A DNA stretch of 64,000 bases from Gnetum montanum (taxonomy: Eukaryota; Streptophyta; Gnetopsida; Gnetales; Gnetaceae), in contig MNCI01011084.1 of assembly GCA_015680685.1 (NCBI GenBank), forward strand, positions 738,202-802,201, in the 5' to 3' direction. The notes under the pieces were generated by a model. The model searched no databases. It saw nothing but the letters and a program-made list of their open reading frames with translations, and was not told the DNA's origin. Numbering within the stretch: the stretch's first letter is position 1; each line of letters starts with the position of its first letter. Shown here in pieces: positions 50,131-61,847 of the stretch. Position numbers and translations under genes: made by a program.

Positions 50131-52018
50131 ATGTCTCTTTTGCAAAACAATGATAACACAACATCTAGCAAGGCAATTCATTGGAGAACCAATGAAGAAG
50201 TTTGGAGTACTCAATCTTATGTAGGAGTTTCATATGTTCATTGACACCCCAACAATACTCAAGGGCTTTTTTCATCCAACTCAGACACCTCTAGTGAAGA
50301 TGGGACATCCCCTAGAACGAGGAGGCCTGTAAGGCCTAGGACCTTCTCAATGGGTAGCAAGAGTACATTAGGGGTTGATTGGGAGACTTACAAAAGTCAT
50401 GACAAGTTTTTCAATTCCCTCTCTTTCTTTGCTCTTTCAATGTTAAGTTGTAACACAAATGACTATTCCTCAAGGGGTCGGCATAGAAATAAAAATCAAA
50501 CCCACAGGCAAAGTTAGGAATGCCAACATGAACAAAGAAAACATCATCCCAACTCACAAACTCATAACCTAGTTAGTGATGATGAACCCTTACTGGCCAC
50601 TAAGAGCCTAATGCATATACAAGAGGCCATTTGAATATCTCATAGGCATTGTAAGGAAAGCTATCTACCTAGGCTTGATTTAAACAACTTTCCCAAGTTT
50701 TCAAAAGGTTATGATTTAGACCTGCAACATCATTTACAAGCCTTCTACGATGCTTGTGTATGGAACAACATTGATAATGGATGACAAAGACTTAAGCTCT
50801 TCCCTATGATACTTATTGGCCAAGCAAAAGTCTGGTACAAGTCTTTAAAGCCAAAATTAATTCACTGTTGGCCCATAATGGTAGAACTCTTTAATGAAAG
50901 ATATCAAACCTATGCAAGAGTGTTAGTCTTGAGGAGACAAATCCAAGAGTGGAAACAAGGGCAACATGAACCCTTAGACATGGCCTTAGAAAGATATTAC
51001 TCTTTGTTAAACAAATGCCTAGGCCATGGGTTCTCTGAGGAAAGGCTAATGTATCACATCATGGATGGGCTCCGTAATGAAACAAGGGAGACCCTAGGGA
51101 TGTATGCCCTAGGTCAACTATATGAACTACGAACCCATCAATTCCAAGAGCTTATTAAGTGGGTAGTAAAAGAAGAAGGAGAAATAGCCGAATGGGAGAG
51201 TGTTGAAAAATCTCAATAGGACCAAACTCTTGAAGTAACAAAGGTCCATAATCAAAAAGAGGAGAAATCAACTCACCTCGAGGAGGTGAAACCATCCCTA
51301 CCTTTGCCAATACTAAAATCACCAGATGAAATCAAGGAAAAGATCAACAGGATGACGGAGTGGGTACATGAAAAATGTAGAGAATATGCAGACATTATTA
51401 GAGGGAGACCCATGCAAGATAACTTTGATGACCAAAACAAATAAAGGATACCAAACCTAGAAACAAGACAAAACACCATTCAACAATTAGAAAGAAGGGC
51501 TGAACAAAATGAGGATAGGGGCTCAACCACAAAACATAAGTATCAATGCAATGTTTGCCTATACGATCACCCAAAAGGCCAATGCCCAATCTTGTCACAT
51601 CTACATGAGCATTGGGGAAGAATGTTACATCCAAATTTTGTATAGAAGTACATGGTTGGGCACATTCCTGTTCCACAATTTTATGGGCAATCCCACAACT
51701 CATCGTACTATTCATGGGAAAATTCTTACTGGCCTCAGTACTATGCTCAATCGCAGTGGCAAAACCCCCAGTCGTGGAAAAGGCCATCACCAAACTGGCC
51801 ACACCCTTCATACCATCCGAAACCAAGTGCTTATCATGTTCAACACCCTATTTCTTCAATTGGATCAACATCCTCTACTTCACCTCATCGTTATCACTTT
51901 CCTAAGTATCATCAACCCATGTCCTCTCCTATGAGATCACCACCTCATGTTCTTTATACTTCTTCTTACTCTCAATGCTCTCATCCTTCACCTCCTTGTA
52001 CATCGCCACCAGTAGTAC
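50131..52018 (+). pseudogene. gag of the inner element, one frame with several stops
   Basis: Frame 1 can be followed from ATG 50131 through the gag core and zinc knuckle without a frameshift, interrupted by scattered TGA, TAG and TAA codons; the longest open part is 50806-51219. Landmarks are EPLLATKS (about 50586), QHHLQAFYDAC (about 50728), LFNERYQTYAR (about 50890), MDGLRNETRETLGMYALGQL (51061-51120) and the zinc knuckle CNVCLYDHPKGQC (about 51550-51590, CX2CX3HX4C). A Tyr/Pro/Gln/Ser-rich tail follows and is broken by the N at 52019. It is homologous to the gag of the 15437 element. It would make the capsid protein; no protease follows. Confidence 0.85.
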
Positions 52019-52070
52019 NAATCTCAATGCTCTCATCCTTCACCTCCTTGTACATCGCCACCAGTAGTAC
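51970..52070 (+). repeat. 49-bp exact duplication around an N
   Basis: 51970-52018 and 52022-52070 are identical, starting TCTCAATGCTCTCATCC, separated by the single N at 52019 and two bases. This looks like an unmerged contig overlap. Confidence 0.93.
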
Positions 52071-52479
52071 CAAAAAGTTTTGCACGACAACATCAACCCA
52101 CGAACATTACTTGTGCTACTATTGTCAATAATAGTGGGAGTCCTCCACAATGTTAGAAGCATCCTTTCTTTAGGCATGACCGTAGAAAGAGACAATACGA
52201 TTTTGAAACCATTGCATCCTCCAACTCAGCATAAGCCCAACACTGTGATGCACCTTCCTCTTCAAGCTCAATGCCTCCTATCACGTTATCTAGGCCTCCA
52301 CCTCACACTCTAGCATCCAATGAATTCACCAATGTGAAGGGACACACAGATCCATGCATACTACCATCTAGTCAAGGATTTCATAGTGGGTCAGATTTTC
52401 CTCATAATGTACACACATCATCTAACCTGCCCCACTATGCTTTCTATAATCAAGTGTGTGATCAATAATTTCTCTACCC

Positions 52480-54143
52480 AACCACCATACCACTAATAGA
52501 CAACTAGTTGCTAGGGCATGACTGCATGATTCCTATTCATCCACTTATTAATCCTAGCCATGACTAAATGTTTAGTCATGGGGGTCACCCCCAATTCTAA
52601 TCTCTAGGATTCTTAAGTGTATTTTAATTTTTTGTTTTACACATTTTTGGTTTTAAAACTTTTTGTTTTCATATTCTTTGTTTAATCTTTTTATTTTTCA
52701 GGATTATTGATCTTTTCTAAGTTTTTGTTTTACACCATCATTAGTATATTTAATATTTCTTGGATACTCTTTCAATTTGTTTTATATTTTCTTTGTTTGG
52801 TATAATTCTATACTCTTTTTGCTAATAAGGTGCCAGGTACAATGGTAATGTGCTACTCAATGGTGGTATGTTTCATTTGTAATTTGATTGTTGATGTCTG
52901 GTTTCTAACTTTGAATGTCGTTACTGATGACTAGGACATGGTTTATTTTCATGTAACAGGTAGTGAGTCCACATCATCCACCCATCCACATACTCTATGG
53001 TTTTCTTTGTTTTGGAAGCGTGCAGTCTTTTTTCATTAATATAACTTTAATAAATTGGTGACTTATGTAGTTTTTGGAATCGGGAAGGAATCAAAGGTTT
53101 GGATAGGGTGTGGCTTCAAAGGGATGCAGTATTCTTTGTGCTTTTCTATTTTCCTGTGTGCAGGAGTGTTCTTGTAAGCTTCTCACCATTCTGTGTCATT
53201 TCATAATAAGAAGTCAAATAAGTCCTTGCATGGTATGATCCTCATCACAAAAATAAAAATAAAAATATGAGGATTCAAAGCACACCCCTTGGACAAAATA
53301 AATGCAAAAATCACATGGGTCTTTGCATGGTATGGTTCTCATTCAAAAAAAAAACATGGGAATTCAAAGCACANNNNNNNNNNNNNNNNNNNNNNNNNNN
53401 NNNNNNNNNNNNNNNNNNNNNNNNNNNNNNNNNNNNNNNNNNNNNNNNNNNNNNNNNNNNNNNNNNNNNNNNNNNNNNNNNNNNNAATCAAATTCTTTTT
53501 ATTTACCCCATCCATGTCATCCAAATTGTATGCACCTTCACAACTGTTTGTAATGAATTCCTTTTTATTGTTGTGAATACCATCTTTCCACTACTCCTTG
53601 TGTCAAGCTTTCTCTGAATTGTATGGATCACTTCTATTATTTAACCCATTCATCAGTCTTTCCACTAACAATATCAAGTAGGCAATCTATCACAATCATA
53701 ACTTGGCTAGATAAAATCATTGACGAGGTAAGGTATTCAGCCATTATTTATGTACTATATATACTGATCCTTGGTTTTGTTGTGATTGCAGTGGGAAGCA
53801 TGGATTGGGAGTAGGATTGTTGTCACCAAGGAGGATGCAACCATATCACTCGCGGGAGATTGTTCATGACGACTGGATCTCTTTTACCTCTCCCTCATTC
53901 TTCTATTGCCAAGAGGGGTTGGATGTCCTTTGGATCCATTGGTTTTATTTCCTAATTGTCATGAACACCAATTTTGTATGTAATTGTAATATTGTATGCT
54001 CGGGCACTTCTGTATTTGTCTGTTTTCTCTGTGTCACTTTGCATGTCAGTCAAATAAGTCCACATCCCCCTAATATATTTTGTAAAGAACTTGCTCCTCT
54101 TCTTTTGTACTCAAGGATGAGTTTTCATTCATTTGTGGGGGCA
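52480..54143 (+). other. 3' noncoding region of the inner element with conserved islands
   Basis: No pol domains are visible. Islands shared with the other two elements: CATGGGGGTCACC after gag (about 52576), GAGTCCACATCATCCACC (about 52966), GGGTGTGGCTTCAAAGGG (53106-53123), CATGGTATG(A/G)T(C/T)CTCAT twice (about 53230 and 53323), AT TCAAAGCACACCCCTT twice (53272-53290 and from 53361), and the pre-LTR stretch (54108-54143). The second copy of the repeated block runs into the N gap. Confidence 0.72.
53374..53485. other. Assembly gap of 112 Ns
   Basis: The gap begins inside the second copy of a repeated block, so it probably hides further copies. The island GAGCCTACTTTGGGGAGGAC, present in the two sister elements, is missing here and may lie in the gap. 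Confidence 0.98.
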
Positions 54144-55310
54144 TGATGAAGCGGTTACTCTAATTATTAGAGTGGTTATTATTCGAGTAGTTACTCTAGC
54201 GGTTACACTAGCAGTTATTATAATTATTAGAGTAGTTACTCCCAAGTCTATAAATACAGCACCCAGGCGCATAATTAGGAGAAAATTTTTTTAGTAGTCA
54301 AGTAGTGAAACTCTTGTAGTCTGTTTGAAAGTTAGAATATTTTCCAAGTGCTTACAACATGAGGTCTAAGTGTGGACAGATCTTTATTCAAGCATTAATG
54401 TACCTAAGCACATCATTGTGTTGGCAATAAAAACAAGCTGTTTGATTCATCCTTGTAGCACTTGAGATTTGTTTTCTTATGCATTTCTTTTATTTTATTT
54501 TCTTATGCATTTATTTTATTTTATGCGCTTTTCATTCATGTTATTAGCGTACCAATTCATTTTGATCAATTAAGAAAATTGTTAAAGTACACAAGCACAA
54601 CCCCTTCGAGCATATGTGTGACACTTGGTAGCTTAGAAATGACTAGCATTTGATAGCCCAACAGTGTTTGCATGAAGTTCAGGATGTGTTTGGGAAGTGG
54701 GAATGGTTACTTGTGTTAGGCTAGATTAGACCATAGTCTACTTAGCAATTAATTACTCTTACTTTTATTCTTATTTACTTAGCTTTTATTTACTTTAATT
54801 GTTGATTATTTATTATTTTCTATCTAGTTAATATTTCCTTTATCATCAATTACACTTCCTATTGCTAACGTGGAATGAGTACGAGTTAATCACGAACATT
54901 TAAGTGTAACTACTTGGTAACCCAGTAGCGTATCTAGTAGTGCTCAAGTAATGTGTACTTGGAAATCCTAAAAGTAGTACACAAGGTCCAAGATGCGTAT
55001 GGGTGATTAAGGACAGATGCTCATTGCACTGAAGCTAGCTTAGATTTTACTTTATGTTGCCTATTAGCTTAATCAAAATTATTTTTCATTGTCTCTAGGA
55101 GTAGCCTAGTTTAGAATCACATCATACACCTCACTCTGGACTAAATCATATGTGACAAAGCAAATACTAGTCCAGGTGGGAAGACAGCGAACTGTGATCA
55201 ACATATAATTGTTTAAGTGCCACAACTAGTTCATCCGCGGAGTTCAATCGGGTCATGCATACATGCTCGTATTTGTATGGTTGAGCGTAGGGATACCTCG
55301 CTGCTCATCA
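54144..55310 (+). repeat. 3' LTR of the inner element
   Basis: 1,167 bp, TGATGAAGCGGTT to GCTGCTCATCA. CTCTAATTATTAGAG is at 54158-54172 and TATAAATA at 54249-54256. It closely matches 48848-49998 outside the N-bracketed patch. It is followed by the CTTGG target duplication. Confidence 0.92.
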
Positions 55311-55315
55311 CTTGG

Positions 55316-55664
55316 TAATCTCAATAGTGGGTATGTGAGTTTAGGACATGTATAGTAAGTTGGGAATGGACATTTATCACCCTTAGGATAATTTAATATT
55401 TTTCTTCTTGTTACTAATTAGATTAAATAATTAAAATTTATACTTTCATATAACTTAGCCTTAGCCACACAACATCAATAATCATATGCTTGATTTTGGA
55501 CTAAACCATACGTGATAAAGCTACCACTAGTCCAAGTGAGAAGATAGTGACTTATGATCAATGCTTAACAATCTAGACACCACAATTGTCCCATCCACGT
55601 AATTTGACCAAATCACTAGTGAACGCTTGTATGCTTGGGTGTAGGAAATACCTGTTGCTCATCA
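55316..55664 (+). repeat. 5' LTR of the outer element, right part
   Basis: Continues the LTR interrupted at 48847 and matches 61460-61842. It ends TTGCTCATCA and is followed by a decayed primer site at 55666-55683. Confidence 0.85.
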
Positions 55665-55781
55665 TTGGTGCCATTTCTAGGAATGGTGCTAGTTATTTAA
55701 ATTAGTGATATTATAAATGATTTTTGTAAAAGCATTAACAATTTATCTTTTCAAAAATATTAATATTTTAAGTCACATACA

Positions 55782-57345
55782 TGTTATCATATAAAAACAT
55801 CTCTCCTTCACATAGGGCCTATAGTTCATCACATGATGAGAACATTGATAGTACTAATGATAGGATTTATATTAAAGAGAATTGGAGTGAACCACAACAA
55901 GTAGAGATCTTATATACTTATTTAGACCCTTACTACATTCAAAGACTATGTTCAACTAATGTAGACAATTCTATAGGAGATGGAGTAAGTCCTAGAACAA
56001 GAAGGGCCTCAAGGCCTATGACCTCCTCCAAACCTAGAAAAGATAAATCAAGGGATCATAGGGGGAGATATAGAAGCCATGGTGATTCTCCTAGTTTGCC
56101 ATCTTTCGCTTCATCCTCAATGTCTAGTTTTGACAAAGATGAATGGAGATACGAAGATAGAGCTTCACTAAGGGGTTGAGATGAAGACAGAAATGGAGAT
56201 CAAAGACAAGATGCAAGGCATGAAAGGGATCATAGACAAGATCATTACTATTAAACAAATAGAAATAGAGATTATCACTACAACATGTCTAGTGATGATG
56301 AACCCTTGTTGGCTACTAGAAGCATAACAAAGATCATGAAGGTAGTTAGAATATCCCATAGGCATCAAAGAGAAAGTTGCATCAAACAACTTGATGTGAA
56401 TATCATTCCTATATTTTAGGGAGGCTATAATTGTAATCCACAACATCATTTACAAGCCTTCCATGATGCTTGTACCTTGCAAAATATTGAAAGTAAGTGG
56501 CTAAAGTTTAAGCTTTTCCCTAAGACACTAATAGAAGAAGCTGAAAGTTGGTATAGATTGTTAGAACCAAATTCAATTCACTAGTGGTTCATAATGCTTG
56601 AGCTCTTCAACAAAAAATACCAAAACTATTCAAGAGTATCCAATCTAAGAAAAAAAATCCAAAGGTGGAAGCAAGAAAACTATGAATCCTTAGATGTAGC
56701 CTTGGACAAATACGATTCTCTACTACATAGATGTTCAAGACATGGTTTTTCTCAAAAAGAGTAGCTTTGTCAGATCATACATGGGCTTCATAACAAAATG
56801 AGGGAGACCCTTGGGATCTATGCCCAAGGAAAATTATCAGAGTTGAGAGCTCATCAGATATAAAGGCTAATAGAATAGGTGGCAAAAGAAGAAGGAGAGT
56901 TGTGTAAAAGGGAGAGCGTAGAGGAATATAACTAGGATCCAACCCTTTGTAAAAAGGAAATTCATATTTATGATCAGGAAAGAGAGGTAGCTCTTGATGA
57001 GTTGATTTCACACAAGACCTTGATAGTACTAAAGTTTATCATTGAGATTGAAGCAAGGGTAGATAAGATATGGGAGTTTATGAATGAAAATGTTACAACC
57101 AACTTGAAAATCATAGAGAAGTAGGTACAGCAAAGAGGATTAAGTGATTAAAACAAGAAGAGAAAAAAGAACAAGGAAAAAGGTAAGGACACTTATCAGC
57201 AAAAAGGGAAAATATTTGTAGTAGAAGGGTTTACAAACTTAGATAGAGAGAAGGATGATGGATGTGATATCTATTAATATGAACATCCAAAGTGCTCTTT
57301 CCTAGTTATGTTACATCTCCAAGAGTTTGGGGCTTTTGCTTTGAA
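55782..57345 (+). pseudogene. gag of the outer element, broken
   Basis: Homologous to the other two gag genes. The N-terminal 132 codons (55781-56179) are open; then stops interrupt. Landmarks are SSDDEPLLATRS (about 56290), QHHLQAFHDACTLQNIE (about 56440), EAESWYRLLEP (about 56538), LFNKKYQNYSR, ETLGIYAQGKLSELRAHQ (about 56809) and a decayed zinc knuckle near 57259-57300, where the second Cys is Tyr. It is not functional. Confidence 0.82.
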
Positions 57346-58250
57346 TCCTAAGTTTGTTGAAAAGCAAATGCCTAGGAGATTGTCTTACCCATATGACAAT
57401 TATAGATGGTCCTATAACCAATGGTACTATCCTACTGGGACTTCTTATCAACCTTAAGACTACTATCAACCACAATGGAAAAACCCACAATTGTGGGCAA
57501 TGCCATTAACAAACTAACAATACCCCTATCACCAAATGGATCCTTATGGATATTATGTTCAACAACCTGTTTCTCCTAATGGTTCTACTTTCCATGACTT
57601 AGCTCATTACTACTACTCTCCTGAATAACATTAAGCCACAACATCTTTTATGGGATCATCATTCCATGCCTCTCACCATCCATCACACCCTCAATACTCT
57701 CATACTTTCCTCTAACATATTTAAGCACTACTAATGCAGGAAGGATTGGTACCACAACCTTAACAGAAGAATGCAACTTGTGCTATGAACATACAAAAGG
57801 ATAATAGTGTTATTAGTCCTCAACAAAAGTCTTGAAATGCCCTTTTTTTAGGATAGTTTCCACACATGTGAATCAAACTAGTAAACCTACTAGCTTATTA
57901 GAACTAGCACAAGGACAATCTAGTGCAACCTCCTTCCTCACAAAGACAATGTCTCCTAATTCTACATAAAAGCCAACAACCATTACCACTCCAACACAAA
58001 ACATAAAAGAGAAACCTATCACTTTGGAGAAATAGAAAATTCCATGCATTACTATAAATAATAAAGTATCTAGTTGTATTTTAAAAGTTCAAAGTGGTAA
58101 CATGATACCTATACCAACCTACAACAAACTTAAGGAACAAGTGTGTATGCAAAACCAAGTCTACACAATAGCCACTAAACCAAAAGATACTTAGTGGCTC
58201 AAGAATCTATATATACCAAACCACTCAAAAGATGCCTAGAAATATTCAAC
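57346..58250 (+). pseudogene. gag tail and post-protease remnant; protease core absent
   Basis: A Tyr/Pro/Gln-rich tail as in the 15437 element runs to about 57720. Near 58040 the frame reads KIPCITINN, matching KVPCITYND just after the protease of the 15437 element. The DSGSG active-site region that should precede it is missing, so the protease appears to have been deleted. Confidence 0.65.
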
Positions 58251-60798
58251 CCACTTATTAGTTCTAGTCCTAAGAAAATGAACTAAATAAAGAACTTAGA
58301 AAAGGACGTCTTACACTCTAACTATATACCAAAAGAAGATGTTAAACAAGGAGACCCAAGAACTAAAATAGAAAATAAAAAAGATAACATGTTAGGATTC
58401 TCTAAAAAGAAAATACCGTCTAGTCCAATTGAAGATATATCTCCAAATGATCAAAACTTAATTATCATCAATGTTAAATGTGCTACCAAGCAAAAACTTA
58501 AATAACTAAAGATGATAAATGGAAAAATTATGGTGTACAACCAAGGGAATGTGCGGTCTATTTTTCAAATGCTCACCCATGAGTTTAGTCACAGGGAAGA
58601 TGGCCCATCTTAAATCAAGAACTAATAAGTGTATTTTCACTTTTTGTTTCATAATTTTTTATCATTTCCTATTTCTTCAAAAATTTTCCAATTCTTAGTA
58701 TATTTTCCATTTATTATTATTTTTCTTTTCTTTATAATTTTCTCTTTTCTTGAGTCATTTCCTTTATGTTTTATGGATGTTTACTATATTTTTGTTAATA
58801 TTATTGACAGTCATAATGTAAAATTCAACACTATGTGTTGGATCTTTGTCTTATGGTATCTAATCGATTAGGGAAATAATTGCGTAATGTAGTGAGACCA
58901 CATCATGTATCCCTCCTACTTTTTTTTAAATAAGAGGTCTTTATGATGAAAGTAATATGGTTCTTTTTACATGAAACTAAAATTAACTAATGATCATTTT
59001 ACCTTGAAGAAAGAGGAAAAGACCAAGTGGGAATGGAAAAGGGTGTGACCTCAAGGGGATTTGTTGGATTCTCTTCTTGACTTTCTTCTTGAGGCCTATG
59101 ACCCCTCATGGAACCTATCATCACTCATATCATCAACCAATAAACATGAAGCATGTCTTTGCATGGTATGGTTCCTATGAAAAAACATAGAAGAAGAGAA
59201 AAAATAAAGAGAGAGAAAAAAAACAAACAAACAAAAAAAGAAAAAAGAAAAAACTAAGAAAATAAATAAATAATGGGAATTCAAAGCACACCCCTTAGAC
59301 ATGATAATGGGATACAAGCACTAGTTATGGGGTTGGAAAGACATGTTACCCATGCTTAAAGGAACCCCTCTAACTAAGGCCATTCTTTCATTTCTTCTTC
59401 TCTTTTATTTTATTTTTGGAGTGATGCTCATTCTTTATGGTTGTTATGAACTCATGATGGTCGGCAAGAAGGGATACATCAATGTGAGGCCACTATTAAT
59501 GGTATGGACTTGGTTTGAAACTTAGAAAAATAGGTATGATGGTCATCTTAACCATAATTGACACAAGAATCTATTGTAGACATGATCAAGTACCTCACAT
59601 CCTAGTTTTTGCAATCCCTTCTCATCCCATTATTCACCTCATTATTGCATGCAATTATGAGCCTAACGATTTTGTATAGTATAATGTAGGATCCCAACCA
59701 GGGTAGCTATGTGTGGTTTAGAACCAAGGCATGATCTACATTTAACTTCTAAGATGCCCATGGACATCTATAAAAGTAGCTATGCAAGGGCATTATGTCA
59801 GGAGCCTACTTTGGGGAGGACCCACTTGCATGACTTTTGTTGATCATGAATTTTGCTTTGAGGACATCATGGGAACTTTTCAAACTTTATGCATGATTGT
59901 GGGACTACTTATCATCAATTTCAATTAATTTGTACTACTTTTATATTGAATTGTCCTTCAAATTTAGTATATCTTGGTCATCATGTGAACTAGACCTTTG
60001 ATTTCAGTTGTTCAAAAAATTGTAAGCTTTTGAAGTTAAGCTCATTTATCGTGGAGGTTAAGGATGTAATTTTTGAATTTTTTTCTAACATCCTATTATT
60101 GAACATTATGGTAACTAATAGTAAAAATAATCAAAATAACTTTAAAAACTTGATTATTTTAGTTACCTTAGAGCTTTGAAAACCTTATTATGAAGTCACA
60201 TGACAACTAAATTCTATTTTTTTTAATTTTTAGCTAACTAAGGCTTCAAAAAGGCTTAATCCTTGAGGAAACATTATCAGAACTAATGTTGATCCTTTGG
60301 TAATTTTAGATGATGTGAAATGAAATACTTAAGGTTGAAGGTCTTTTGAAAGTAAAGGAAACAAGGCGAAGAGGAGAACAAAGGAGGATATGCCTATGGC
60401 GAAATAGTAACACATATAAGGATTAAAGGTCAAACAATGCATGTTTTATGGACCCATGGAATGATGAAGAGAAATTTCAATCCATCCTTCAAAAATATTT
60501 GGCATAAAAGAAAAGCACCAACATAACAACCAAGGTTGAATGAACAACCATTGCTAGCAACATCATAAAGATTCATCCTTAGTGGATTTTTAAAGACCTC
60601 TATAATGTTGTAAACTTTAACATCTACCTAGTATTGTTATCATTTTATAATACATCCACTAGAATAAAATTGTGTAATGTGGCACTCTAGTTTTGCAATG
60701 GTAGCCAATCTAGTCTTGGTCATCCCATAATTTTTGTAATGAAACTTTGTTCATTTATATATAACTTGAGGATGAATTTTTAGTTAGTCATGGGGGTA
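58251..60798 (+). other. 3' noncoding region of the outer element with conserved islands
   Basis: No RT or integrase is visible. Islands in the shared order: AGTGAGACCACATCAT (about 58880), GGGTGTGACCTCAAGGGGAT (59041-59060), CATGGTATGGTTCCTAT (about 59162), AATTCAAAGCACACCCCTT (59278-59296), CTCTAACTAAGGCC (about 59368), GAGCCTACTTTGGGGAGGAC (59812-59831) and the pre-LTR stretch ending CATGGGGGTA (60766-60798). About 60000-60340 resembles 10030-10440. Confidence 0.72.
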
Positions 60799-61842
60799 TG
60801 ATGAGATATATCAGGTAGTTGAGTTTTTGCAACATGATGAAACATCATTTTGTCAAGTGTATCAATGGGTTGAGATATCACAAATGCTATATCATAGATG
60901 CTACATTGCATCTACATTGTAGCATCCCTGATGATGTGTCTTAGTTAGCTGCTACATCATAGATTCTATATTATATCAACTATATCATAAATGCTATATT
61001 GTATTTGCTATAACTTAGCTATATCAATGCATCCTTGTTGATGCATCCCATTCGATGTAGCTAAATACATTAACACATCCCCATTGATACAATGCCTGTA
61101 TTTACCTATAAATATGCAAGCACCTATCACATATTTGACATAATTTGCTCAATAGTGTAGTTGAACTCTTGTAGTTTCTTTTTGTAATCTTAACAAATAG
61201 TTAGTTAGTGCTTGTAATGTGGATTTAAGGCAATTGTGTGACATCTTATTCGAGTGGCATTGTACTTGGACACATTCCATGAATGACAATAAGATCAAGA
61301 TTGATTCATATTCATTATAACAATTGAACTTAGAATAGATTTACTTTTAATGCAATTTACTTATGATGTACTTATTTAATATTTACATTTCTATGCATGT
61401 TAATTAGTTGGTGAAATGAGTGTGATCGGTTTCGAGTGTAAACACATATTCGCTTGGTAATCCTAGTCGCATTATTTTTTAGTTTAGAACGTAATATTTG
61501 GTGATCCTAGTAGTGGATATGTGAGTTCAGGATGTGTACGACAAGTTGGAAATAGACACTCATCACCCTTAGAATAGTTTAGAATTTTTATTTTTGTTAT
61601 TAATTAGATTAAATATTTAAATTTTATGCTTTCATATAACTTAGCCTTAGCTGAATAACATCAATAATCATATGTCTTACTTTTGACTAAACCATATATG
61701 ATAAAGCTAACATTAGTCCAAGTGAGAAGATAGTGACCTATGATCAATGCTTAACAATCTAGACATCCATATCCATGGAATTGAACTGGATCGTTAGTAA
61801 ATACTTGTATGGTTAAGCATAGGGGATACCCATTAATCATCA
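60799..61842 (+). repeat. 3' LTR of the outer element
   Basis: 1,044 bp, TGATGAGATATA to TTAATCATCA. It matches the reassembled 5' LTR. TATAAATA is at 61107-61114, preceded by repeated GATGCTATAT-like words. Confidence 0.9.
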
Positions 61843-61847
61843 ATAAT

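Larger units (their letters stand above)
48848..55310 (+). mobile_element. Inner gag-only LTR element
   Basis: LTRs are 48848-49998 and 54144-55310, with a perfect CTTGG target duplication (48843-48847 and 55311-55315). A primer site follows the 5' LTR at 50000. Gag lies in one frame from 50131 to about 52018. No protease, RT or integrase is seen. An N run (53374-53485, 112 Ns) and three single Ns (49049, 49162, 52019) mark unresolved assembly. It is the youngest layer of the right-hand nest. Confidence 0.92.
48163..61842 (+). mobile_element. Outer nonautonomous gag-type LTR element with nested insert
   Basis: The 5' LTR is 48163-48847 plus 55316-55664 (about 1,034 bp once the insert is removed); the 3' LTR is 60799-61842 (1,044 bp). 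Flanks are ATAAC (48158-48162) and ATAAT (61843-61847). A decayed primer site (TGGTGCCATTTCTAGGAA) is at 55666. It carries a broken gag, no protease core, no RT and no integrase, then 2.2 kb of 3' noncoding sequence with the shared islands. The element at 48848-55310 sits inside its 5' LTR. Confidence 0.9.
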
